From Bryobacteraceae bacterium (lineage in GTDB: Bacteria; Acidobacteriota; Terriglobia; Bryobacterales; Bryobacteraceae), in contig JASHNT010000116.1 in the NCBI GenBank assembly GCA_030041495.1, positions 73,998-136,800 on the forward strand: a DNA stretch of 62,803 bases. The letters are read 5' to 3'. Of this stretch, positions 39,733 through 49,353 are shown piece by piece (position 1 is the first letter of the stretch; every line of letters starts with the position of its first letter). The notes below the pieces were generated by a model. The model worked only from the letters and a program-made list of their open reading frames with translations. It did no database searches and was not told the DNA's origin. Made by a program: the position numbers and the translations under genes.

Positions 39733-41677
39733 CGTCGAAGTTCGCGGAGCGTTGCGCGCTGTGGCCGGATCCATCCGTGACCGTCGCTTCCAGCCGGTAA
39801 GCTCCGGGAGCTAGCGACGAAAGAGGCACATTGACACCCAGCGGGATCATGGTTTTTCCAGGCGGCGAGTTGAGCTTCGCCGCGCCCCCGTCCCAGGCCG
39901 TTTCACCGGTCATCGCGTTCACCACGCGCATTTGAAGCGTCAGCGAGCCGGCGGCGCCGCCAGCACCCGCGGCTGGATAAATCTCGAAGTAGCAGTACGC
40001 CGGTGCGGATTTTTCAAACGCATTCGCGCCGGTGGGGATCAATTCGACGCCGTTGATCTTGAGCGGCGTGCGGTCGTCGAAGAGTGACGCTGCCGGCGCC
40101 GCGCCCGCCGCGCCGTCTTTGCGCAGCTCCTTACCCAGCGCGAGCGCGCTCAAATCGAATTGTCCCGGCTGGCGGGGCTCAATCGCCAAGGCTTGAGTGA
40201 TTTTTCCGAAGCTCTCGCCGCCGGCGCTGAATACAACGGTCACGCCGTACTGGCCGGGCGCGATCTTGAATTCTTTCTGGTAATCGATCGGTTTCTGTTT
40301 CCAGGCCCCATCAGCCTCGTCGAAATCCAAGCTCATCGTGTCGCTGAAGCGCGCCGCGGTCTCACCCGCGGAAGTTGTGGCGATTCCCAGGACGTTCAGG
40401 TCCGCATGCAGCCGGCCGTTCTTCTTGTCGAACTTGATCGCCTCCGGATCAATCTCCATCGCGGCGTCGACACGCGCGACCCCGTCTTCCAAATAAAAGA
40501 ACGGAAGCCGCAAAGACGCGGCAATATCGGCGGCTTCCGCACCCGTCGCGCGCTTCGCCAAATCGTTCTCCGCAGAGTTGCCGGCCGCGAATGCCTCCTG
40601 CTTTTCGGTGCAATAACCGGATCGCGCGCGCAAAGTCAGCCCGGAGCGGCCGGTCTTCACGCGCAGCGCGTGACAACTTCCCTCCTTCGATTCCGCCGGC
40701 GTGAAGCCGATTGCGTAGTATTCCCCCTGTTCCTCGCCGATCTTCTGCAATCCGCTGAGAAGCTCGCCCGCGTTGCGGATGACGAATCCTCCCGTTCCGT
40801 TGGCGAGCGCGAACAGAACCTGTTGGCTGGCCCCCGTCGGATCGGCGGCCAGTTCCGGGCCGGCATCTCCGCCGTCGGCCGGCGCACCTCGGGGACGGGT
40901 CGAGGAGGTCAGAGTTCCTCCCATGAATCCGCCGCGGCCCCGCCTGACACCCGCGACGTTGCCTTCGTTCCCTTCGGCCACAGATGGGTCTCTGACGTCC
41001 ACGGGATAGACAGCCACGTTGGCGCGATTGCATTCCTCGATCGCTTCGTTGAGTACACCCTTCTGGGCGCCGTCCGCCACCAAACTTCCGGTCAGGAAGA
41101 CAATGGTCTTTCTTCCCGGGGCAGCAGAGAGCATGGTAGCCAGGTCCCGCAGCGCAATGAACCGGTCACGCGATCCCAAGTCGGAAGACGCGCCGGTTCC
41201 CGCTTTGGTGTTGTTGACTGAGATCGCGGTGGACTTCGCTCCCGTAACCGCGTCCTTTAGCCGGCCCGCGTTGCCCGTAAAGGTTTGGGCGATCCGCAAG
41301 CTCCCCTGGATGTCCGCGACCGCGATTCTGCGGTCCGGTCCCGCGTTCGCATCGATAAATTTCTCCGCGGCCTGCCGCGCGCGCAGTTGATCGCCCGCGT
41401 CCATGCCGGCGTAATCGAAGGCCAGCACCAGGTAATCGGTTTGCAGAACGCCTCCCGCGGCTCCCGCCGGTTGCAGCGCGAAGCTCTGGATGGCCTGTTC
41501 CTTGTTGTCGTCCCAGATGCGGAAATCTTTCGCGGTGAGGCCGTGAACGTAGGCGCCTTTTTTGTCGGTAGCCACTACGTCCACCATCACCAACTTAGTT
41601 TCGCTCTTGATCACCACCGGCGGCTGCGCCCAGACTGCCGAGCCCAGAGTCAGCAGGGCTGCGCACGCGAGCTTCAT
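39725..41677 (-). CDS. VWFA-related acidobacterial domain protein, type A (second copy)
   Basis: 650 residues with a signal peptide (MKLACAALLTLGSAVWAQ). ETKLVMVDVVATDKKGAYVH and LTAKDFRIWDDNKEQ form the N-terminal beta domain of the family; the von Willebrand A core follows with DYLVLAFDYAGMDAGDQLRA, where the D-x-S-x-S MIDAS loop is replaced by D-Y-A-G-M. A beta-rich C-terminal half ends as a carboxypeptidase-like module. Fourth of four related genes in order B-A-B-A; it overlaps the upstream type B gene by four bases (ATGA) and overlaps the convergent glycosyltransferase gene by eight bases. The role is unknown. Confidence 0.83.
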   Translation of the reverse strand: MKLACAALLTLGSAVWAQPPVVIKSETKLVMVDVVATDKKGAYVHGLTAKDFRIWDDNKEQAIQSFALQPAGAAGGVLQTDYLVLAFDYAGMDAGDQLRARQAAEKFIDANAGPDRRIAVADIQGSLRIAQTFTGNAGRLKDAVTGAKSTAISVNNTKAGTGASSDLGSRDRFIALRDLATMLSAAPGRKTIVFLTGSLVADGAQKGVLNEAIEECNRANVAVYPVDVRDPSVAEGNEGNVAGVRRGRGGFMGGTLTSSTRPRGAPADGGDAGPELAADPTGASQQVLFALANGTGGFVIRNAGELLSGLQKIGEEQGEYYAIGFTPAESKEGSCHALRVKTGRSGLTLRARSGYCTEKQEAFAAGNSAENDLAKRATGAEAADIAASLRLPFFYLEDGVARVDAAMEIDPEAIKFDKKNGRLHADLNVLGIATTSAGETAARFSDTMSLDFDEADGAWKQKPIDYQKEFKIAPGQYGVTVVFSAGGESFGKITQALAIEPRQPGQFDLSALALGKELRKDGAAGAAPAASLFDDRTPLKINGVELIPTGANAFEKSAPAYCYFEIYPAAGAGGAAGSLTLQMRVVNAMTGETAWDGGAAKLNSPPGKTMIPLGVNVPLSSLAPGAYRLEATVTDGSGHSAQRSANFDVK

Positions 41678-43407
41678 GGAATCACCACGCCTTCATTTTT
41701 CGCCGCCATGGAGCGGCCTTCGACGTCTCTCACCACCACACGCACAATATAGCGCCCGGGAGGAACATCGAAGTTGCTCTTAGCGATCTTCATCACTCCG
41801 GAATTCTGCACGGATTCAAGCGTCTGATCCCGCAACTGCATGTCGACCGTGGTTTGGGTCCCTTTGAGGTAGCGTCCGTTCTCATCGAATAAGCCCGTCA
41901 CCACCGTAAGAGTGTCCTTATTCCGATCATCCACTTTCTTGAACTTCAGATGGCTTAGGTCCGCTTCAGATTGCACAGTGAGCTGCGCTTTGGCCTCGCT
42001 TTGCTTGAAAAACTCCGTATGGAGTTGCAGTGGAATGTCGAGGATCTCCTCGCGGGAAAATACCGCGTCCTCGATCTCCTCTTTAGCTTCTTCCGCCGGA
42101 TCCAAGGCGTGGCTCGGAGCCCAGTAGCCGCGCCGCGCCTCGATGGTCAGGCCCGCTCCATTCTTCAAGGTTACCTTCAGCCGGTGATAGCTTCCGTCGA
42201 ATTTGAGATTATCCGGCGAAAATCCCAGCACGTAGAGATATTCGGGACGCGCGGCCAATTCCTTTATCCCTTGCCCCAGCGCGTTGTCATTGTGAAAGAA
42301 CCGTCCTCCGGTGTTGGAAGCAACCTCGCCCAGCAAGTCCTGCGCGAGGGAAACCGCCGCGTTCTCGTATTGCATCATCTGCCCGGCGGCACTGGAGGTG
42401 TAACTCTTATCGCTGGCTTCGAATCCCGAAAGCTGCGCCACGCCGCGCACGTCCATTGTATTGATGGAGATGTTGGCGCGAATCGCTTTGTCGAAGACGT
42501 CGTTTTCGTCGACTCGATGTTCGGACGCGAGCAGAAACCCGGGCGAGACCATCACGATGGTCCGGCTCCCCGGCAGAAGGGACATGCTGCGCACCAGGTC
42601 GCGCATCACGTCCAGCGAGACCTTGGTCTCCTCCATTCCGAAGCGCAGCGCCAGTTGCCCGGCATTACGCACCTGAGGCAGGACTTCCTGAAGACTAGTG
42701 CTTCGCAGGCAGGTCTCGGCTTCCTGGATCACCGCGTTCAGCGCCGGATCCGCCGAGATCATTTGGATTACTTGCTGATCGCTCCGCCCCGGGCTCAAAG
42801 ATTGATCCTGATTGATGAGCAGATCCGCAAGATAGTAGCTTATGTAAGGGCAATCCCGCTGTTTGTCCAGACCCTGCTCCCACGGGTGGATCGCATCCAG
42901 GGCCGCGCGCACTTTCTGGGCATCGCCGGTGAAGTCCTGAGTGGTGTTGGCGCTGGTGGTGAAGACTCCGATCCGGGTGCCTGCGTCCAGAGTTTGGGTC
43001 AATTGCCGTTCCACGGCCTGCCGCCCTTGGGCCAGATCCCCCGGTTGGGCATGGATATCGTCAAACAGAAAGGCGACAAAACGTTGTGGGAGCGCGGGGG
43101 CGCCGGATGAATCCGCTTCATCGGAGACTCTTGCGGCCGCAGTGGCGCCGGCAGTCTCCACCGTAAACTTGGTGATCTCCTGCGCCCGCCCTTTATCGGA
43201 GACCGCGAAATCCTCCTGCCGCAGATTGCCGACCGCCTTGCCATCCTTGTCGCGCACCACCACCGGCACCGATACCAGGTTGACGCGGCTGCTGAATGCC
43301 GCCGGCGCCTGGTGCGTAACCACTTCGGGGGCGGACTGCGGTGCGCTGGACTGCGCCCAAGCGCCGGCCGCCGACGCCAATAGCAACAAGGCTCCGCGGC
43401 GGTTCAT
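41674..43407 (-). CDS. VWFA-related acidobacterial domain protein, type B (second copy)
   Basis: 577 residues. Signal peptide (RRGALLLLASAAGAWAQ), then VNLVSVPVVVRDKDGKAVGN with LRQEDFAVSDKGRAQEI, the type B N-terminal module. The VWA core shows FLFDDIHAQPGDLAQGRQAV, with D-D-I-H replacing the MIDAS D-x-S-x-S. It ends KNEGVVIP like its paralogue at 45741. Four-base overlaps join it to both neighbours (43404-43407, 41674-41677). Confidence 0.83.
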   Translation of the reverse strand: MNRRGALLLLASAAGAWAQSSAPQSAPEVVTHQAPAAFSSRVNLVSVPVVVRDKDGKAVGNLRQEDFAVSDKGRAQEITKFTVETAGATAAARVSDEADSSGAPALPQRFVAFLFDDIHAQPGDLAQGRQAVERQLTQTLDAGTRIGVFTTSANTTQDFTGDAQKVRAALDAIHPWEQGLDKQRDCPYISYYLADLLINQDQSLSPGRSDQQVIQMISADPALNAVIQEAETCLRSTSLQEVLPQVRNAGQLALRFGMEETKVSLDVMRDLVRSMSLLPGSRTIVMVSPGFLLASEHRVDENDVFDKAIRANISINTMDVRGVAQLSGFEASDKSYTSSAAGQMMQYENAAVSLAQDLLGEVASNTGGRFFHNDNALGQGIKELAARPEYLYVLGFSPDNLKFDGSYHRLKVTLKNGAGLTIEARRGYWAPSHALDPAEEAKEEIEDAVFSREEILDIPLQLHTEFFKQSEAKAQLTVQSEADLSHLKFKKVDDRNKDTLTVVTGLFDENGRYLKGTQTTVDMQLRDQTLESVQNSGVMKIAKSNFDVPPGRYIVRVVVRDVEGRSMAAKNEGVVIP

Positions 43408-45698
43408 TGAATGTCGAAATCCGCCGTCCTTTGCGCTGTCCGGTTCGCCGAATCGGCTACCGTGAACTCGAGCGTGTATTCGCCAGGCGGCAGACCGGAA
43501 ACCGGCAGCTTGCTCCCCATGGGAATGGTCGCCTCTCCCACGGGCGGGGCGGGCGACAGGGCGAGAAGGCCCGTGTCGGATTTCTGCTCACCGGTCTTGC
43601 GGTCCAGCACGCGCATCCGGATGCCGAGCTGCGGAGCTTTCGAGGCGTCCCCGGAAGCGAGCAGTGGCTCATACATTTCGACGTAGAAAATCGCCAGGTC
43701 CTCTTTGCTGTAGGTGGGCGTGCCGGTGGGCACGATCTCGAGGCCGTTCGCAATCAAAGGCTTCTTATCTTCCAGCATGGCCACATCCAGCAAGCCGCCC
43801 AGCTCCGAGACTTTGCGATACTGCTTGCTCAAGGCGAGCGCGCTCACGCCCAGCGTATCGGAGGCGTAGGAGGACACATCCAGGGGGATCTCCAGCCTTC
43901 CGTAGCTGCCGTTGCCTTCGCTGTAGGCGACCTTCAAGGTGTACTTGCCCGGCGCGATGTCGAATTGATTTTCGTAATGCAGCGGCAGCCGCTTGGCGGC
44001 ATCCGCGTCGTCCTTGTCCGTATAGTCGAGATTCACCGTGTCGCTGAAGCGCGCCGCCACCGTGCCCTGCTGTGTGTAGGCGATTCCCAGAATATCCACC
44101 TGGGAATGCAGGTCGTTCTTCTCACCTTTCTTCTTTTCAAATTTGAGCTGATCGGTGGCGATGTCCATCGCCAGATTTACTCGCGCCACGTTGGGCCCGG
44201 TGTAGAAAAACGGCGCGCGCATCCCGCCGCCGATTTTGCCCGGCTTCGCGTCCGCGATCTCCGCCTCCAGTCCTTTGGTCACCGGGCTGGTCGAGCTCAA
44301 AACATCCAGCGGCTTGGCGCTGCAATACCCGGATCGCGCGCGCACCTCAACCCCACCGCGGTCCACCTTCACTTTAATCTCATGGCAGGAACCAGGCTTC
44401 GCGTCCGGAGGCGTGTAGCCGAGCAGATAGTACTGATTCTGCTCCTTCCCGATTTTGTCCAGGGCCGCTAATATATCGTTGTCGTCGTGGATCACGAACC
44501 CGCCTGTTCCGTCGGCCAACTGATACATCACCTGCTGATTGCCAACCACTGAGGAGGGGAGCTGAGGGATCAAAACCCGATTCGCGTTGCACGGGCTAAC
44601 GCCGCCGGGGGAAGCGCTTCCCCCAGCCATGGCAGGGCCGGCTCCGCACACCACCCCCGCACCTGCCGGAAGTGCAGCACCGGTCGGTCCGCGTCCCGTG
44701 CTAGTCGTGCCGGACTGCGTTCCGCTTTTCGAGCCGCTGGACGTAGAGGTGGAAGTGGACCCCCGGCCGCTAGGCGCCGAAGAAGTCTCGCCACCGTGGC
44801 CGCCCATATTGCTTCCGCCTCCTGCCGGCGCTCCGCCTCCCCTGGCTTGCGGCGCAAACGGTGGATTGGGCACGAATGCGACCGTCCGGAAAACGGACAT
44901 CGCGGGCGGCGCGAACAGCGGAGGCAGCTCCAGCCGATTGCGCAAGCTCGGAGCGCCGGTCACGACGCCCCGTACGTCCACCGGATAGATGGCGACATTG
45001 TCGCGGTTGCAATCCGAAACGATCGCAGTCACCTCGGACACCTCCTCGCTGTTCAGCGGGAACCCGGCCGTGAACCAGACCAGAATCTTGCGGCCCGGCA
45101 GACCGCTCATGCTCTTGGCCAGCGTGCGGATGTTATCGAGAGTGCTGTGAATCGCCAAATCGGCGGACATGCTCGGCTTGCCGTTCGGATCGGTGGTTCG
45201 GATAAGGGGAGTTTGAAGGCCGTTCACGATCGCCTTCAGCTTCGCGGGATCCGCCGTAAACTCCTGTCCGCCGCTGGCGATGCCGCTGGAATTCACGACC
45301 GTCATCATCCGGTTCGGGCCGGCGTTACCGTCGATAAATTTTGCCGCGGCTTGCCGGGCCCGCATTTGATCTCCGGTGCTCATACTGGCGTTGTCGAACA
45401 TCAGCGCCAGGTAGTGCGTGCGCTCCGTGCCGGAGACAGGGTCGGCCTCGAAGGAGAAACTTTTGAGCGGCTGCTCCTTGCCGTCCTCGAACACCTTGAA
45501 ATCCTTCTCCTTCAAATCCGCCACGTACGCGCCCTTTTTGTCGGTGACGATCGCATCCACCAGCACCAGGTTGGTTTCCGTGCGGATCAGAACGCCGCTA
45601 TCCGGCGCAGCGGGCTGTTCTTGCGCCGGCTGGGCTTGTTGGGCGTGAAGCCAGCACGAAAGAGCGATCATCGCGAATCCAATTGCGCGAACCTTCAT
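43404..45698 (-). CDS. VWFA-related acidobacterial domain protein, type A (first copy)
   Basis: 764 residues, about 114 longer than the other type A protein. Signal peptide (MKVRAIGFAMIALSCWLHAQ) precedes TNLVLVDAIVTDKKGAYVAD and LKEKDFKVFEDGKEQ. VWA core: ALMFDNASMSTGDQMRARQA, keeping D-N-A-S-M close to the MIDAS pattern. The extra length comes mainly from a Gly/Ser/Thr-rich linker around residue 285-345 (GGSNMGGHGGETSSAPSGRG and Ser/Thr runs). Such tracts may be surface-exposed spacers. It lies 42 bases after the upstream type B gene and overlaps the next by four bases. Confidence 0.83.
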   Translation of the reverse strand: MKVRAIGFAMIALSCWLHAQQAQPAQEQPAAPDSGVLIRTETNLVLVDAIVTDKKGAYVADLKEKDFKVFEDGKEQPLKSFSFEADPVSGTERTHYLALMFDNASMSTGDQMRARQAAAKFIDGNAGPNRMMTVVNSSGIASGGQEFTADPAKLKAIVNGLQTPLIRTTDPNGKPSMSADLAIHSTLDNIRTLAKSMSGLPGRKILVWFTAGFPLNSEEVSEVTAIVSDCNRDNVAIYPVDVRGVVTGAPSLRNRLELPPLFAPPAMSVFRTVAFVPNPPFAPQARGGGAPAGGGSNMGGHGGETSSAPSGRGSTSTSTSSGSKSGTQSGTTSTGRGPTGAALPAGAGVVCGAGPAMAGGSASPGGVSPCNANRVLIPQLPSSVVGNQQVMYQLADGTGGFVIHDDNDILAALDKIGKEQNQYYLLGYTPPDAKPGSCHEIKVKVDRGGVEVRARSGYCSAKPLDVLSSTSPVTKGLEAEIADAKPGKIGGGMRAPFFYTGPNVARVNLAMDIATDQLKFEKKKGEKNDLHSQVDILGIAYTQQGTVAARFSDTVNLDYTDKDDADAAKRLPLHYENQFDIAPGKYTLKVAYSEGNGSYGRLEIPLDVSSYASDTLGVSALALSKQYRKVSELGGLLDVAMLEDKKPLIANGLEIVPTGTPTYSKEDLAIFYVEMYEPLLASGDASKAPQLGIRMRVLDRKTGEQKSDTGLLALSPAPPVGEATIPMGSKLPVSGLPPGEYTLEFTVADSANRTAQRTADFDIQ

Positions 45699-45740
45699 GG
45701 CTCTTGCCTCCTAAACCTACGTCTTGCCTTCCAAACCGGG

Positions 45741-47471
45741 TTAGGGAATCTGCACGACACCGTTTTTGGCGGCCATCATCTGCCCCTGCGCGTCCCGCAC
45801 CACTACGCGGACGGTATACGCGCCTGGGGTTACGTCAAAATACGCGGGAACATTGATTCCACTGCTCTCGATTGCGTCGAGAGTCTGATCCCGCAGATTC
45901 ATCTCTACTGTCCGTTGCGTTCCGCTGACGAAATTTCCGTTGCGGTCGAACAACCCCGCCACGATCACCAGCGTGTCTTTGCTCCGGTCCTGGTCGCGTT
46001 GGAAGTGAAGGTTCTTCACGTCCACGTGCGAAATCACGGAAAGCCGCGCGTTGTTCTGCGAGGACTTGAAGAATTGCAGCCGCATGGCGATGGGGATGTC
46101 CTGCAGTTCGTCGCGGCTGAATACAGCTTCGCGAATATCCTCCTTCGCCGCCTCTTCCGGGTCGTCGGGACGCTTGGGCGCATAGTAGCCGCGGCGAGCC
46201 TGCAATGTCAGGCCGGCAGGATCCTTCAAGGTCACCTTCAAGCTGTGATACTGCCCGTCGTAGCGCAGGTCGGCGGGAGAAAACCCCAGCAGGTAGATGA
46301 ACTCCGGCTGCTTGGTCAACTGCTCCAGTCCCTCTTTAAACCCGTTGTCGTTGTGGAAAAAGGAGCCTCCGGTGCCATCGGCGAGCTCCTCCAAAATATC
46401 CTGCTGTGCAACAAAAGAAGACGTTTGGTAACTCGTCTGCAACGTCACATTGGTCGTGTTGACCGCCCGCGTATCGGCATTGCCGCCCGGAATCACGGTA
46501 AACACCCCGCGTGCGTCCAGCGTATTGATGGTCACGTTCCCGCGGATGGCCTTTTCCAGCAGGTCCATGAGATCCCGCTGGAGATCGGTGCTCGGAACGA
46601 TGAATCCCGGCGAGATCACCACAATGCTGCGGCTTCCGGGCATCGCTGTCATTCTCTCCGCCAGCGCCTTGACGCTGTTCATCGAAAACCTGGTCTCCGC
46701 CTCTCCGATCGACAGCGCCGAGAGCGCCGCGGTCCGCACCATCCCCTGCAAGCTGGTGTTATTCCCAGCCAGCCCGGAGCACGCCGCCGCATCGGCCGTT
46801 GCCACGGAGAGTGCCGTCATGTCTCCTTGGTTGATGATCAGGTCCGCCATGTACAGGCTGACGTTGGGGCAATCGTTCGACGCAGTCGGCATGGGCGTGT
46901 ACGGGTGGAATCCATTCAAGGTGGCGTGGATCTTCTGGAGATCCGCGGTGAAGTCCAGCGCGCCCATCCCCGACGTGCTGACGATAGCCACGCGCGTAAC
47001 CGGATCGAGCGAAGCGTCGATGTGCTCCAGGGTCACCTGGCGCATTCTTGCCAGGTCGCCGGCGCTCAGATGCACGTCGTCGAACAGGTAGGCGACGAAG
47101 CGTTCCGGAATCGCAGGCCCGGTCGCGGTCTCGCCTGCCAACGGAGGCGCCGGTTCTGCCGGCGAATCTCCCGTCACTTGCGTGGCGCCCACCGCGGGAA
47201 TATACGGCGTGCCGGCCTTTTCCACCGTGAATCGGGCGATCAACTGCGGCTTGCCTTTATCGAAAAGGAAGAAATCGTCTTTGGTGAGATTTCCCACCGG
47301 GTGGCCCTGCTTGTCGCGCACCACTACGGGAACTTCGACCAGGTTGCTGCGCGAGGTGAACCTCGCGGGAGCGTCATGCTGGCTGATCTCGGCTTGCGGC
47401 TGAGGCGCACTTTGCGCGCTGCATACACCGCAAGCGAGGAGCAGGGCGAGCCGGACCCGTCCGAAGCGCAT
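45741..47471 (-). CDS. VWFA-related acidobacterial domain protein, type B (first copy)
   Basis: 576 residues. Signal peptide (GRVRLALLLACGVCSAQ), then SNLVEVPVVVRDKQGHPVGN and LTKDDFFLFDKGKPQ. The VWA core has YLFDDVHLSAGDLARMRQVT. It ends KNGVVQIP, parallel to the copy at 41674. First of the B-A-B-A set; it starts 12 bases after the methyltransferase gene (47484-48929) and may share that transcript. Expected outside the cytoplasmic membrane. Confidence 0.83.
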   Translation of the reverse strand: MRFGRVRLALLLACGVCSAQSAPQPQAEISQHDAPARFTSRSNLVEVPVVVRDKQGHPVGNLTKDDFFLFDKGKPQLIARFTVEKAGTPYIPAVGATQVTGDSPAEPAPPLAGETATGPAIPERFVAYLFDDVHLSAGDLARMRQVTLEHIDASLDPVTRVAIVSTSGMGALDFTADLQKIHATLNGFHPYTPMPTASNDCPNVSLYMADLIINQGDMTALSVATADAAACSGLAGNNTSLQGMVRTAALSALSIGEAETRFSMNSVKALAERMTAMPGSRSIVVISPGFIVPSTDLQRDLMDLLEKAIRGNVTINTLDARGVFTVIPGGNADTRAVNTTNVTLQTSYQTSSFVAQQDILEELADGTGGSFFHNDNGFKEGLEQLTKQPEFIYLLGFSPADLRYDGQYHSLKVTLKDPAGLTLQARRGYYAPKRPDDPEEAAKEDIREAVFSRDELQDIPIAMRLQFFKSSQNNARLSVISHVDVKNLHFQRDQDRSKDTLVIVAGLFDRNGNFVSGTQRTVEMNLRDQTLDAIESSGINVPAYFDVTPGAYTVRVVVRDAQGQMMAAKNGVVQIP

Positions 47472-47483
47472 ATGCGCCCTATT

Positions 47484-48929
47484 TTACAGCTTCCGCGCGA
47501 AGATCGCGTAGTCGAGTCCGCCGAATAAAGCCTCGACCACGCCAGGCGGCAGTTCTTTCAGCGCCGGCATCGATTCTGCGGCGGGAGCCAGGCGCTCGAC
47601 TTCAATCCTGCCCATTCCAACTTCTTCCAAATAGAACCGCAGCAAAATCGAAGGAACGGGGCGCGTATGCGTGGGATCAATGTAGAAATACGTCGCGAAA
47701 ATCGCCAGGCATTCCGGATTCGGAGTCTCGATCGCCAATAGACCTCCCTGACGCAGTTTGGCGGCCATCAGGCGCACCAAGCCCGGCAAGCGCTCCGGCG
47801 GCAGGTGCTCGACCACCTGCGAACAGTAAATCCCGCCTAGGGATCGATCCTCCGTCCGGCTCAGATAGGAGAACAGATCCGCGCGCTCAGCCGCCAGGCC
47901 TTTCTGGCGGCATAGCGTTACGCATTCCTCGCTCAGTTCGATGCCCCGCGCCGGCAGGCCTGCCCGGCGCGCCGCCTCCAGAAATTCGCCCCGGCCGCAG
48001 CCCAGATCGAGAATATCGTGCACGATCCCGGCGAACCTGCGCACGTGCCGCTCCTGCCGCTCCCGAACCACCTCTTCCGGTCCTCGAAATGCCTCGGCGA
48101 AGCGCATCCAATCGATCGCAGCCGGGCTGCTTTCCCGCGCTGGAGCGTCTAAAGGCGGAGAAGGCGGCGCGCTAGCTTCCGCCGAAGTCCTCAGCGCCAA
48201 TCGTCCCTGCTGCCGCAGCATTCTCAGTTCCGTCGCAATCAGCGCCTCGATTTCCCCTCGCATCTTTACCAGATCGCTCCACAGGCGCTGTTGTACTTCG
48301 TCCGTATTATTGGCGAGGGCCCCGGTGAAATCGAGGTGCTGCGCGCGCACCGACTCGCGAAAACTCTGCTCCATTAACGTCACGCGATGCTGGAACGCGG
48401 ACTGAAGCTCGGAGATGGTCCGCAGCGTGTGGATCTCGCTCACGTTGCGACGGTCCTCGAAGCCTTGCCGCCATTCCACCCAGTGCTGGCGAACATCCAG
48501 CAATTGCTGAATCAGCGGCGCGAAATCCTCGCGAATCTGCCGCTCGCGAGCCATGGTGTCGTTCTGAAATTGCTGCTGGCGCGCAGCAATCGCGGCCAGG
48601 GCCCGGCTCATGTCCGCCATCAGCTCCAGATTCGCCTGGACGCAGGCCATAACGGCGCGATTGAACTCCACCTGCTCCCGCACATGCCAGTCGAGCGCCC
48701 GCGCAATCAGCCGCTTTAGCTTCTGCGCGACCACATTCTTCAAGCCGGGAGGCCGCGGATTGACGGTTCCGATGGCCGCTACCTTGGCTTCCGCCGCGTC
48801 GCGAGCGTGCACCAACGGCAGGAAGTCGGGCGCAGGAATGCCCTCCATCCCCAACGACCCGTTGGGAGTCGCCGCGCGCGCGCGATCCTTCACCGCCTGG
48901 ATCACCGCGGCCAGTTCTTCGTCACCCAC
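47484..48929 (-). CDS. Coiled-coil protein with C-terminal class I methyltransferase
   Basis: 481 residues from a GTG eight bases inside queF. The first ~270 residues are helical and coiled-coil-like with many Gln/Glu/Arg (ARQQQFQNDTMARERQIRED). The C terminus is a SAM-dependent methyltransferase with HDILDLGCGRGEFLEAARRAG (motif I), RGIELSEE and SQVVEHLPPERLPGLV, then ETPNPECLAIFATYFYIDPT. This layout resembles chain-terminating methyltransferases of O-antigen synthesis (WbdD-type), where a coiled coil measures chain length. There is no kinase domain. No glycan locus adjoins except the fusion at 37159. Confidence 0.75.
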   Translation of the reverse strand: MGDEELAAVIQAVKDRARAATPNGSLGMEGIPAPDFLPLVHARDAAEAKVAAIGTVNPRPPGLKNVVAQKLKRLIARALDWHVREQVEFNRAVMACVQANLELMADMSRALAAIAARQQQFQNDTMARERQIREDFAPLIQQLLDVRQHWVEWRQGFEDRRNVSEIHTLRTISELQSAFQHRVTLMEQSFRESVRAQHLDFTGALANNTDEVQQRLWSDLVKMRGEIEALIATELRMLRQQGRLALRTSAEASAPPSPPLDAPARESSPAAIDWMRFAEAFRGPEEVVRERQERHVRRFAGIVHDILDLGCGRGEFLEAARRAGLPARGIELSEECVTLCRQKGLAAERADLFSYLSRTEDRSLGGIYCSQVVEHLPPERLPGLVRLMAAKLRQGGLLAIETPNPECLAIFATYFYIDPTHTRPVPSILLRFYLEEVGMGRIEVERLAPAAESMPALKELPPGVVEALFGGLDYAIFARKL

Positions 48930-49353
48930 GTTTGCGATTCCTCGAATACGTAGCGGAAATCGTGGTCGAAATACCGCCGCGCGGAGCGAATTCGCCGGTC
49001 AGCTCCGCCGAAAGCGGGCGTGCCGCGCGCACCACGTCCCGCAGCATCTTGTTCACCACGTTTTCCTGAAAAATTCCCAGATTCCGGTACGCGAGAGTAT
49101 ACATCTTGAGCGACTTCAATTCCAGGCACAAACGATCCGGAACGTAGCGCAGGGTGAGCGTTCCATGATCCGGCAACCCGGTTTTCGGGCACACCGAAGC
49201 GAACTCCGGCATCACGATCTCGATCCGGTAGCCGGCGCGGCGTTGGCTGGGCCCGGCGCGGTACTGATTGGGCCATGTTTCGATCTCCGGCAGTTTCTCT
49301 TTGACCCCCGCTTCGGCATGTTCATCCGTATACTGTCGCGCCGTTTTCTTCAT
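48922..49353 (-). CDS. queF: NADPH-dependent 7-cyano-7-deazaguanine reductase
   Basis: 143 residues. PEFASVCPKTGLPDHGTL has the catalytic Cys of the thioimide intermediate and the conserved Asp; LELKSLKMYTLAYRN is the NADPH-binding QueF motif E-L-K-S-x-K-x-Y; GIFQENVVNKMLRDVV is also typical. It reduces preQ0 to preQ1 for queuosine synthesis. Short, YkvM-type length. Other queuosine genes are not in the window. Overlaps neighbours by 4 bases upstream and 8 downstream. Confidence 0.92.
   Translation of the reverse strand: MKKTARQYTDEHAEAGVKEKLPEIETWPNQYRAGPSQRRAGYRIEIVMPEFASVCPKTGLPDHGTLTLRYVPDRLCLELKSLKMYTLAYRNLGIFQENVVNKMLRDVVRAARPLSAELTGEFAPRGGISTTISATYSRNRKRG

Noticed and set aside
44796-47528. 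910-codon plus-strand open frame over the VWFA genes
   Set aside because: It is the antisense of two VWFA genes with clear signal peptides and family motifs; its sequence is Arg/His/Gly-rich and matches no family.
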